DNA from: Rhodospirillales bacterium
GTDB lineage: Bacteria > Pseudomonadota > Alphaproteobacteria > Acetobacterales > Acetobacteraceae
DNA length: 5,359 bases
Assembly: GCA_025352915.1 (NCBI GenBank)
Contig: JANXSA010000080.1
Coordinates: forward strand, 1-5,359
Reading direction: 5' to 3'
In this document: one piece after another, positions 1-4,875 of the stretch
Layout: each line of letters begins with the position of its first letter
Position numbering within the stretch: position 1 is the first letter of the stretch
Position numbers and translations under genes: made by a program
The notes under the pieces: generated by a model
What the model was told of the DNA's origin: nothing
The model's input: the letters and a program-made list of their open reading frames with translations, nothing else
Databases searched by the model: none

Positions 1-310
1 CGCCGACATGGATCGCGTCGTGCCCGGTGCGCGCCTGCGCCTCGGCGTTCAGCGTCAACAGCGTCTGGCCACCCTGCGAGGTGATGAAATCGGCCTTCAC
101 CTCCACCTTGTTCTGATCGGCAAAGGCGGCAATCTGGCGCCGCATCTCGACGTTGCCGGACGGCACCCAGTGGTCCCACAGGAAGATCGACACCTGTCCG
201 GCGGCGCCAGCGGTGCGTATGTGAACCCACGGAAGCGCCGAGGCGGCGGCGCCGAATTTCAATACCTTGCGGCGGGTTGCGAGATGTGTGGACAGGCGAT
301 TCAGAGTCAT
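1..310 (-). CDS. ABC transporter extracellular solute-binding protein, N-terminal part (truncated by window edge)
   Basis: This is the first 103 codons of a periplasmic binding protein of the family 1 (carbohydrate) type, cut by the left edge. The ATG at 310-308 has an AGGGAGGC ribosome binding site at 321-328, 10 bases upstream. The N-terminus is a twin-arginine signal: 'TRRKVLK' at residues 12-18 followed by a small-residue stretch 'FGAAASALPW', with likely cleavage near residues 35-37 (AGAA). Export folded through Tat is therefore expected. The mature start contains 'IFLWDHWVP' (42-50) and 'DFITSQGGQTLLTLNAEAQA' (74-93). These resemble sugar-binding ABC components of Rhizobiales and Rhodospirillales, from family memory. 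It lies downstream of dgoK, dgoA and the lyase on the same strand, so it may import the sugar or sugar acid feeding them. The actual ligand cannot be read from this fragment. Confidence 0.85.
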   Translation of the reverse strand, partial: MTLNRLSTHLATRRKVLKFGAAASALPWVHIRTAGAAGQVSIFLWDHWVPSGNVEMRRQIAAFADQNKVEVKADFITSQGGQTLLTLNAEAQARTGHDAIHVG

Positions 311-463
311 CCGAATTCGAGCCTCCCTATGGTGCGCTGGCTTGATGCCGGCTGCTGTTCTTGGAATCGGCACGGTAAGACACGAGGGAAGGGGAGAGCG
401 TCCAGCGCATTCTGACCGGCAACGATTGCGACGCGCCCCTGTGGCGCTCAGCCTATGCAGTCC

Positions 464-478
464 TTGCAAGAAATGCAA
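464..478. promoter_or_regulatory. Short inverted repeat TTGCA-N5-TGCAA, possible operator
   Basis: The 193-base gap 311-503 between the lyase and the binding-protein gene contains a perfect 5-5-5 inverted repeat (TTGCAAGAAATGCAA). It sits within a cluster of four TGCA words at 456, 465, 474 and 487, the first three spaced exactly 9 bases apart. The position is about 150 bases upstream of the binding-protein start and 25 bases past the lyase stop, so it could be an operator for a separate transport transcript. It could also be the foot of a weak hairpin behind the lyase. No convincing -35/-10 pair was found beside it, and the rest of the gap holds nothing recognisable apart from the binding-protein RBS. 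Confidence 0.25.
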
Positions 479-503
479 TGGAGCAATGCAGGGGTGGCAG
501 GTT

Positions 504-1868
504 TCAGGTGATCCCGCGCGCCCGGCCCAGTACCCGCTCGATGAAACGGTCCGTGCTGCCGAGATAGGCGCCCGGCGCCACCAGTGCGGCGATCGCCGCC
601 GCATCCAGCCGCGCCGTCACCGCCGATTCGTGTCCCAGCGCCGCGGCCAGGGTGATGCCGTCGGTCAGCGCGCGGTCGCAGGCATGCTTGACCACATGAT
701 GCGCCGCCTCGCGGCCGAGCAGCGGGGCGAGGCCCATCATCACCGCCTCGGCGACGATCAGGCCGCCGGTGAGATCCAGGTTGGCGCGCATCTTCGCGGT
801 ATCGACCACCATGCCTTCGGCGATGGCGCGGGCGTGCAGCAGGGCGCCGTGGGCGAGGACGAAGGCTTGGCCGATTGCCAGCGGCTCGGCCTGCCAGGGG
901 CCGGTGGCACGCTCGTGGTCGCCGGCCATGGCACCTTGCATCAGCGGGACCAGGGCCTGGACCGCGCGGGTACTCGCCAGGATGTATTCACTCGCAATCG
1001 GGTTGCGCTTCTGCGGCATGGTCGAGGATTGGCCGCGGCCGTGGACATAGGGCTCGGTCAGCTCGGCGACCTCGTTTTGGGCCAGCAGGATGACGTCGGT
1101 GGCGATCTTGGCCAGGCTGCCGCAGAGCAGGCCGAGGAAGCCGACGGCTTCGGCCAGGCCGTCGCGGCCGACATGCCAGGGGGCGTCGGGCACGGTGAGG
1201 CCGAGCTCGGCGCCGAGGCCCTCCATCACTGCCAGGCCGTGTTCGCCGAGCGAGGCCAGGGTGCCGGCGGCGCCGCCGAATTGCACCGCGCAGGCGCGGG
1301 GGGCGAGCTGGTCGAGCCGCTCGACATGGGCGGCCAGGGGCGCGAGCCAGGTGGCCAGTTTGAGCCCGAAGGTGACCGGGAGGGCGTGTTGCAGATGGGT
1401 GCGCCCAGCCATCAGCGTGGTGCGATGCGCTGCCGCCTGGGTGGCCAGGGCGCGCACCACGGCGACGAGGTCGGCGCGCAGCAGCGCCAGGCCGTCGCGG
1501 ACCTGGAGGGAGGTGGCGCTGTCCATGATGTCCTGGGTGGTGGCGCCCCAATGGGTCCAGCCGCCATGCGGGGTGCCAAGGGCATCAACGGCGGCGGACA
1601 GGCCGGCGACCAGGCCGACGACGGGGTAGCCGACATTGGCCACACTGGCGCGCATCGCCGCGACATCGAGGTTTTCCACCCGGGCGGCTTCGGTGATGGC
1701 GGCGGCGGCTTCGGCGGGGATGATGCCGAGGCGGGCCTGGACGCGGGCGAGGGCGGCTTCGACATCCAGCATGCGCTGGCAGAACGCCATGTCGTCGAAC
1801 ACCGCGCGCATGGCGTCGGAGCCGTAGAGGGCGCCGAAGATCGGGCTGTCGGCGGGGTTGACGGGCAT
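504..1868 (-). CDS. Class II lyase of the 3-carboxy-cis,cis-muconate cycloisomerase (PcaB) / adenylosuccinate lyase family
   Basis: A 454-residue cytosolic enzyme of the fumarase/aspartase superfamily, whose members act as homotetramers by beta-elimination or, in PcaB, intramolecular lactonisation. The three conserved regions are present in order: 'HWGATTQD' at 106-113, 'GRTHLQHALPVTFG' at 155-168, and the mobile signature loop 'GQSSTMPQKRNPI' at 279-291. The loop carries the catalytic serine (S281/S282) and the substrate-binding K287 and N289. The C-terminal 'AYLGSTDRFIERVL' (434-447) and the length of about 450 fit PcaB better than adenylosuccinate or argininosuccinate lyase. The ATG at 1868 has GGAGGT at 1876-1881, seven bases upstream. 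The gene follows dgoA by 39 bases on the same strand and is probably in that operon. No other beta-ketoadipate pathway gene is visible, so the muconate substrate is doubtful. A related lyase or cycloisomerase acting in sugar-acid catabolism is a real alternative. Confidence 0.85.
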   Translation of the reverse strand: MPVNPADSPIFGALYGSDAMRAVFDDMAFCQRMLDVEAALARVQARLGIIPAEAAAAITEAARVENLDVAAMRASVANVGYPVVGLVAGLSAAVDALGTPHGGWTHWGATTQDIMDSATSLQVRDGLALLRADLVAVVRALATQAAAHRTTLMAGRTHLQHALPVTFGLKLATWLAPLAAHVERLDQLAPRACAVQFGGAAGTLASLGEHGLAVMEGLGAELGLTVPDAPWHVGRDGLAEAVGFLGLLCGSLAKIATDVILLAQNEVAELTEPYVHGRGQSSTMPQKRNPIASEYILASTRAVQALVPLMQGAMAGDHERATGPWQAEPLAIGQAFVLAHGALLHARAIAEGMVVDTAKMRANLDLTGGLIVAEAVMMGLAPLLGREAAHHVVKHACDRALTDGITLAAALGHESAVTARLDAAAIAALVAPGAYLGSTDRFIERVLGRARGIT

Positions 1869-1875
1869 GGCGGGG

Positions 1876-1898
1876 ACCTCCGAGTTTGCAGCGGAGGT
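1876..1898 (-). promoter_or_regulatory. Intercistronic hairpin sequestering the lyase Shine-Dalgarno
   Basis: In the dgoA-lyase gap the transcript reads ACCTCCG, a 9-base loop (CTGCAAACT), then CGGAGGT. This is a perfect 7-bp stem whose 3' arm is the lyase ribosome binding site (GGAGGT, seven bases before the ATG). The 5' arm is effectively an anti-Shine-Dalgarno. It begins 9 bases after the dgoA stop codon (1908-1910), so a ribosome terminating on dgoA would cover that arm and free the RBS. There is no T-run after it, so it is not an intrinsic terminator. The pairing is seen directly; the coupling role is inferred. Confidence 0.5.
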
Positions 1899-1907
1899 GC
1901 CGCAGGC

Positions 1908-2516
1908 TCAGGCGGCGCGCAAGAGCCGGGCTTTGGCGGCGACGATCTCAGGGGTATCGCCGGGCTTGTAGATGGATGAACCGATGCCGAATCCGGCCGC
2001 CCCGGCGGCGCGCCAGGCGGCGATGTTGCCGGCATCGATGCCACCGACCGGCAGCACCGCGGTGCCCGTCGGCAGCACCGCGCGCAGCGACTTGAGCACG
2101 GCGGGGCTCGCGGCCTCGGCCGGGAACAGCTTCAGCCCGTCGGCGCCGGCGGCGAGCATTTCGAACGCCTCGGTGGGGGTGAAGAAGCCGGGCACCGCGA
2201 GCATGGCGCGCGATTTTGCCGCGCGCACCACGGCGGGGTCGGCATGGGGCAGCACCACCAGGCGGCCACCGGCATCGGCGACGGCTGCCACCTGGGCCGC
2301 CGACATCACCGTGCCCGCCCCGATCAGCAGCCGGCCGGCGAAGCGTGCGGCCAGGCGGCGGATGCTCTCGATCGGGTCCGGCGAGTTCAGCGGCACCTCG
2401 ATCGCGGCGAACCCGGCCTCGGCCAGCACTTCGCCGATCGCCACCACGGCGTCTGGCGTCACCCCGCGCAGGATCGCGACGAGGTCGCAGCGGGTGAGGT
2501 AGTCGGTCAGTTCCAT
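1908..2516 (-). CDS. dgoA: 2-dehydro-3-deoxy-6-phosphogalactonate aldolase
   Basis: A class I (Schiff base) aldolase of the KDPG/KDPGal family that splits 2-keto-3-deoxy-6-phosphogalactonate into pyruvate and D-glyceraldehyde 3-phosphate in the cytosol. This is the last step of the De Ley-Doudoroff galactonate route. The 202 residues match the family length of about 205 and form a single TIM barrel. Visible motifs are 'VAILRGVTPD' (13-22, with R17), 'AAIEVPLNSP' (37-46, general base E40), 'LIGAGTV' (64-70), 'AVPGFFTPTEAFE' (107-119), 'LKLFPAE' (128-134, Schiff-base lysine K129) and the phosphate-binding 'PVGGI' and 'GIGSSIY'. 'IEVPLNSP' and 'LKLFPAE' favour the galactonate branch over the Entner-Doudoroff enzyme Eda. 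The ATG at 2516 is chosen because the protein then starts just before the first barrel strand, as in DgoA. A longer in-frame start at 2591 would lie inside dgoK. The start overlaps the dgoK stop by 10 bases, implying translational coupling. Confidence 0.93.
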   Translation of the reverse strand: MELTDYLTRCDLVAILRGVTPDAVVAIGEVLAEAGFAAIEVPLNSPDPIESIRRLAARFAGRLLIGAGTVMSAAQVAAVADAGGRLVVLPHADPAVVRAAKSRAMLAVPGFFTPTEAFEMLAAGADGLKLFPAEAASPAVLKSLRAVLPTGTAVLPVGGIDAGNIAAWRAAGAAGFGIGSSIYKPGDTPEIVAAKARLLRAA

Positions 2517-3385
2517 TGAGCCTGCTCCCCGATCAGCGCCAGCCCGGCGGCCGCGGCATCCAGCGCGGGCATCTGCGCCGTGCCGCCGCATTGCGTGATC
2601 GCCGCGGCGTAGAGCCCGATCAGCGCCGCGTCGCCGGCCAGCCGGACTGTGCCCGCCGGCGGCATGGCCGCGCGCACCTCGTGGCCGATCAACAGGCCGG
2701 ACAGGAAACCGGCGCTCGCGGCCTCGGTCAGTTCACCGAACAGCCCCAGCGTGCGGACCCCGAACAGATGGTGCAGCAAATGCCCGGCATCGCCCGAGCG
2801 CGCCACGCCGCGGCGAAAGCCCTCGGGGTCGATCGCGGCGCCGGTCATCATCCGGCCGAGGATGGTGGCGTCGCGCAGGGCGGCGAAGGCCTCGCCGGTG
2901 AAATAGGTGGCGAAGCCGGCGATCCGCCCGCCGGCCAGCCGGGCCCATTTGGTGTGGCTGCCGGGCATGCAGACGAGGCCGTCGCCGTTGAGGGGGGCCA
3001 TCAGGCCGATCAGCTTGGTTTCCTCGCCGCGCATCACCTCGGGCGTGCCGGCGGAGTCGCGGGCGGACAGGCCGGGGATGAGCTTTACCTGCGCCTCGGC
3101 AAACGGCACCTCGATCAGCGCCGCGGCGATATCGGCCGGGCTGGCGGGGCAGGGCAGGTAGGGCGCCTCGACCCAGCCCTGGCGGCTGCCGACCATGCCG
3201 CACAGCAGCACGTGGCGTTCGCCGTCGCGCAGCCAGGGGCCGGCGGCGTCCAGCAGGGCGGCCGGGAAACCGCCGGGTGCCACCTTGGTGATGCCATTGG
3301 CCGACGCCACCTGGTCGCGCACCTCGCCGTGCCGGTCGAGGCGATAGGCGCGCAGGTTGCTGGTGCCCCAATCCACCGCGATCAT
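2507..3385 (-). CDS. dgoK: 2-dehydro-3-deoxygalactonokinase
   Basis: An ATP-dependent sugar-acid kinase (DgoK family, ASKHA fold) that phosphorylates 2-keto-3-deoxygalactonate at C6, making the substrate of the adjacent aldolase. Motifs numbered from the chosen start: 'MIAVDWGTSNLRAY' (1-14, phosphate-1 loop with D5), 'CGMVGSRQGWVEAPYL' (62-77), 'LIPGLS' (102-107), 'VMRGEETKLIG' (117-127), 'MPGSHTKWA' (140-148), 'YFTGEAFAAL' (161-170), 'FLSGLLIGHEV' (227-237) and 'LAGDAALIGLY' (249-259). From ATG 3385 it is 292 residues, equal to E. coli DgoK, and the first strand begins at once. An in-frame GTG at 3424 would add 13 residues with no family counterpart. Neither start has a strong Shine-Dalgarno (GGACGGA lies before the ATG). 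It is the first gene of the catabolic run, and no promoter could be defined upstream. Confidence 0.93.
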   Translation of the reverse strand: MIAVDWGTSNLRAYRLDRHGEVRDQVASANGITKVAPGGFPAALLDAAGPWLRDGERHVLLCGMVGSRQGWVEAPYLPCPASPADIAAALIEVPFAEAQVKLIPGLSARDSAGTPEVMRGEETKLIGLMAPLNGDGLVCMPGSHTKWARLAGGRIAGFATYFTGEAFAALRDATILGRMMTGAAIDPEGFRRGVARSGDAGHLLHHLFGVRTLGLFGELTEAASAGFLSGLLIGHEVRAAMPPAGTVRLAGDAALIGLYAAAITQCGGTAQMPALDAAAAGLALIGEQAQWN

Positions 3386-3456
3386 GTTTTCCGTCCCGTG
3401 CTGTCCATCGGGTGTTTCAGCCACTGTTCCGGCCCGGCTGCAACCCCGGCGGTGCG

Positions 3457-3489
3457 GCGGTCCAGGGGGCGGTCCAGGGGGCGGTTCAG
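3457..3489. repeat. 12-bp tandem repeat, about 2.75 copies
   Basis: GCGGTCCAGGGG occurs at 3457-3468 and again at 3469-3480. A partial third copy follows at 3481-3489 with one change (T for C at 3486). The third unit runs into the stop codon of the pilin gene (3486-3488), so the array lies just behind that gene and 72 bases ahead of the dgoK ATG. It looks like a slippage-generated minisatellite. No clear stem or T-run makes it a terminator. Confidence 0.8.
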
Positions 3490-3644
3490 AACGTCAGACT
3501 CAGCAGGATTTCCAGCAGCCGGCCGGCCAGGCCGGTGAAAACGGCGATGATCGTCGCGGCCAGGGTGCCAATCACCACGGCGTATTCAACCGAGACGACG
3601 CCGCGCCGGGCGTGCGCGAAGCAATACGATACAAACTGATACAT
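3486..3644 (-). CDS. Flp-type (type IVb) pilin, solitary
   Basis: A 52-residue Flp/Fap pilin family protein. The N-terminal leader 'MYQFVSYCFAHARRG' ends in the Flp prepilin peptidase site, G15 followed by 'VVSVEYAVV', with the invariant glutamate at +5 and its Tyr partner (EY at 20-21). One hydrophobic helix follows (about 22-51, 'AVVIGTLAATIIAVF...LLEILLSLTF'). Mature pilin would be 37 residues, assembled on the outside by a Tad secretion machine. No tad/cpa gene is in the window, so assembly proteins must be elsewhere or the gene is an orphan. The start is uncertain. ATG 3644 gives a normal leader length but lacks a Shine-Dalgarno. ATG 3692 adds 16 residues. ATG 3755 would give 89 residues and has GAGGG at 3763-3767, seven bases upstream. 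Two cysteines and a basic, less GC-rich upstream stretch are unusual. Confidence 0.75.
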   Translation of the reverse strand: MYQFVSYCFAHARRGVVSVEYAVVIGTLAATIIAVFTGLAGRLLEILLSLTF

Positions 3645-3891
3645 GCGGCTGACGAAATGCTTACAGCCCCGCCGGACCGCGGTTTTGGCCATGTCTACGA
3701 TGCGTTGGACGAATTCCCGCCGATTGGGCTGTATTTTTGCCCGCGCGTACCCCATATAGCGGCCCTCGGCGCTTTTCGTCCTGGGCTGACCGCCACTTGC
3801 ACGCAGCACTTTCGCATCGGTTCTCTCCCTAGCTTCGAAAATCAATCCCGGCCCGCAATGTGTGTGGGGCGCCGGATCTAGGAGACTTGCG
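3645..3891. other. Divergent spacer between the pilin gene and the cold-shock gene
   Basis: This stretch of about 250 bases is visibly less GC-rich than the flanking genes and should hold the promoters of both divergent genes. The cold-shock gene has AGGAG at 3880-3884, and a long leader ahead of it would be usual for the family. A plus-strand CCCCATATA at 3750-3758 resembles the -10 of a heat-shock sigma promoter, but no matching -35 (CTTGAA-like) stands at the right distance. The minus-strand frame is open through the spacer, in phase with the pilin, so part of it (up to 3755) may be coding if the pilin starts early. No RNA gene was recognised. Confidence 0.4.
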
Positions 3892-4095
3892 ATGGCGACT
3901 GGTACGGTAAAGTGGTTCAACACCACCAAAGGCTACGGCTTCATTCAGCCCGACGATGGCTCGAAGGACGTCTTCGTGCACATCTCGGCGGTGGAGCGCG
4001 CGGGCATCACGTTGAAGGAAGGCCAAAAGGTTGGCTACGACATTGAGCGTGGCCAGCAGGGCAAGACTTCGGCGGTCAACCTGAAGGCGAGCTGA
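3892..4095 (+). CDS. CspA-family cold-shock protein
   Basis: A 67-residue single cold-shock domain (OB fold) that binds single-stranded RNA and DNA and acts as an RNA chaperone or antiterminator in the cytoplasm. Both nucleic-acid motifs are intact: RNP1 'KGYGFIQ' at 13-19 and RNP2 'DVFVHIS' at 26-32. The opening 'GTVKWFN' (4-10) and closing '[10 protein letters not shown]' (57-66) are typical of alphaproteobacterial paralogues. The ATG at 3892 is chosen because the family begins there and AGGAG (3880-3884) stands seven bases before it. An in-frame GTG 30 bases further up would precede the RBS. Three more small plus-strand genes follow, the first after 14 bases. Whether this copy is cold-induced or constitutive cannot be told from sequence. 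Confidence 0.96.
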   Translation: MATGTVKWFNTTKGYGFIQPDDGSKDVFVHISAVERAGITLKEGQKVGYDIERGQQGKTSAVNLKAS

Positions 4096-4109
4096 ACAGG
4101 GCGCGGGCA

Positions 4110-4310
4110 ATGGCCGCGGCGCCCCGCAAATTCGCTGTCGGCGACCGGGTGGAGCTCTCCCCCGGTCGTCTCGACGCCAATGTCCCCGCTGGCACCTATA
4201 CGATCTCCCGGCTAATGCCGCGCGAGGGCATCGACTACCAATACCGGCTGAAGCATTCGCGCGACAGCCATGAGCGGGTGGCGAGCGAAACCCAGCTGCG
4301 CCGCAGCTAA
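4110..4310 (+). CDS. Conserved small hypothetical protein (SH3-like appearance)
   Basis: A 66-residue protein of unknown function that starts 14 bases after the cold-shock stop and is probably cotranscribed with it. It reads as a small all-beta protein: 'FAVGDRVELSPG' (8-19) resembles the first strand and turn of KOW/SH3-like barrels, then 'AGTYTISRLMP' (27-37), 'YQYRLKHS' (43-50) and 'HERVASETQLRR' (54-65). The closing R/K-rich HERVxxxxL pattern is one I recall from short alphaproteobacterial hypotheticals of this size. It is basic, with no signal peptide or membrane segment. Nucleic-acid binding is a guess from charge, fold impression and neighbour. The Shine-Dalgarno is poor (AGGGCG near 4098-4103), so coupling to the preceding gene is plausible. 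The last codons lie inside a 29-bp tandem duplication. Confidence 0.8.
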   Translation: MAAAPRKFAVGDRVELSPGRLDANVPAGTYTISRLMPREGIDYQYRLKHSRDSHERVASETQLRRS

Positions 4311-4348
4311 GGCCATACACCCAGCTGCGCCGCAGCTTAGGCCATCCA
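4291..4348. repeat. 29-bp tandem duplication, each copy with a 15-base palindrome
   Basis: Unit 4291-4319 is repeated at 4320-4348 with 27 of 29 bases identical (differences at 4309/4338 and 4317/4346). The first unit codes for the last residues and TAA stop of the 66-residue protein; the second is entirely after the stop. Each unit contains AGCTGCGCCGCAGCT (4294-4308 and 4323-4337), which can fold as a 6-bp stem with a 3-base loop. CTAAG at 4307-4311 and CTTAG at 4336-4340 are also complementary. No T-run follows, so this is a gene-end duplication rather than a typical terminator. The rest of the spacer to 4398 holds only a short CCGGT/ACCGG stem at 4359-4372. Confidence 0.85.
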
Positions 4349-4398
4349 CAATGATCGCCCGGTTCCGACCGGCCGGCCTATAGAAGGACCTGAACCAC

Positions 4399-4635
4399 AT
4401 GGGCGCCGTTATGCGCCGATCGGGTCAGGCAATGAGGACCATGGCATTCAAGGTCAACTATAACCAGCAGCGCGCCGAACGCGATCGCGCCAAGGCGGCG
4501 AAGAAAGAAGCCAAGCTGCGCGAGCAGGAGGCCGAACTCATGCGTCGTCGCAACGGTCCACAGCCGGGCGACGAAGCGGCACCCGTGCCCGAGGGCGATG
4601 CACCGGTGGAGGTGACCCCCAATGGCACCCCCTAG
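4399..4635 (+). CDS. Small highly charged helical protein, conserved hypothetical
   Basis: Up to 78 residues and of unknown function. The core 'MAFKVNYNQQRAERDRAKAA' (15-34) continues into a lysine/arginine/glutamate-rich stretch to about residue 51 that should form one long helix or coiled coil ('KKEAKLREQEAELMRRR'). The tail (52-78) is acidic and rich in Pro and Gly, and probably disordered. There is no signal or membrane segment. Two starts are possible. ATG 4399 has GAAGGA at 4383-4388, ten bases upstream. ATG 4441 begins at the part that looks conserved, but its GAGG (4434-4437) is only three bases away. I list the longer form because of the better RBS, without firm preference. Its last 14 bases overlap the next gene, and it lies in the run behind the cold-shock gene. 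Confidence 0.72.
   Translation: MGAVMRRSGQAMRTMAFKVNYNQQRAERDRAKAAKKEAKLREQEAELMRRRNGPQPGDEAAPVPEGDAPVEVTPNGTP
4608..4615 (+). promoter_or_regulatory. Near-ideal Shine-Dalgarno inside the upstream gene
   Basis: GGAGGTGA matches the full 16S 3'-end complement and stands six bases before the ATG at 4622. It lies within the coding sequence of the preceding gene, where it encodes part of 'PVEVTP'. It fixes the start of the 76-residue gene and shows that this gene is translated in its own right despite the 14-base overlap. Confidence 0.85.
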
Positions 4636-4852
4636 GCGCAAGATTGAAACCACCTTTATCGCCTTCGACGTGGCCTATGTCGACGGCACCCGCAGCTCCA
4701 ACCGTCGCGTTCCGGCCACTGCGCTGACCGGGCTGGATGGCGACGAGCCGGCCAAGGCGATCATCGAGGCGCAGGACCGCGAGATCGGCCTTGCTTCCGG
4801 CCGGCCGCGTCCGGATATCCGTGGGATTTCGCGCAGCGCGGCCAAGGGCTGA
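4622..4852 (+). CDS. Conserved small hypothetical protein (76 residues)
   Basis: I recognise no named domain. The protein opens with a basic segment (PPRRK, 3-7). It then has a probable beta region 'TTFIAFDVAYVDGTRSSNRR' (10-29), the stretch 'VPATALTGLDGDEPAKAIIE' (30-49), and a basic tail with 'QDREIGLASGRPRPDIRGIS' (51-70). The 'DGTRSSNRRVP' and 'LDGDEPAKAIIEAQDREI' blocks resemble short conserved proteins of other alphaproteobacteria as I remember them, so this is very likely a real family. There is no signal peptide or membrane helix. Start ATG 4622 is supported by the strong RBS at 4608-4615. It overlaps the upstream gene by 14 bases, which suggests one operon and coordinated output. It ends 23 bases before the end of the convergent acetyltransferase gene. 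Confidence 0.82.
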   Translation: MAPPRRKIETTFIAFDVAYVDGTRSSNRRVPATALTGLDGDEPAKAIIEAQDREIGLASGRPRPDIRGISRSAAKG

Positions 4853-4875
4853 CCAGGCCGCGTGCTGGGAGCCGC

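Noticed and set aside
461..482. Stem behind the lyase as an intrinsic terminator
   Set aside because: TCC-TTGC pairs with GCAA-GGA only through a bulge, the stem is weak, and no T-run follows on the minus strand.
267..1979. 570-codon plus-strand open frame
   Set aside because: It is antisense to the lyase, with a Gly/Ala/His/Gln-rich low-complexity composition and no domain. This is the usual shadow of a GC-rich gene on the other strand.
2517..2591. Longer start for the aldolase at 2591
   Set aside because: It would add 25 residues read from inside dgoK with no family counterpart. The ATG at 2516 fits the usual length and barrel start.
2516..3538. 340-codon plus-strand open frame over dgoK
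   Set aside because: It is complementary to dgoK, which has intact family motifs throughout. The translated product has no recognisable features.
3705..3735. TTGGAC ... TGTATT as a sigma-70 promoter
   Set aside because: The spacer is 19 bases and the -10 matches only three of six positions.
3750..3758. CCCCATATA as a heat-shock-type -10 for the cold-shock gene
   Set aside because: No CTTGAA-like -35 is present at a workable distance. A 9-base match alone is not enough.
3756..3929. Full upstream extension of the pilin frame (147 residues)
   Set aside because: It would run through the cold-shock gene's RBS and first codons on the opposite strand. The added part has no family resemblance.
4359..4378. 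CCGGT-TCCG-ACCGG stem and GGCCGGCC palindrome as a terminator
   Set aside because: Only a 5-bp stem without a T-run. GC-only palindromes are expected by chance at this base composition.
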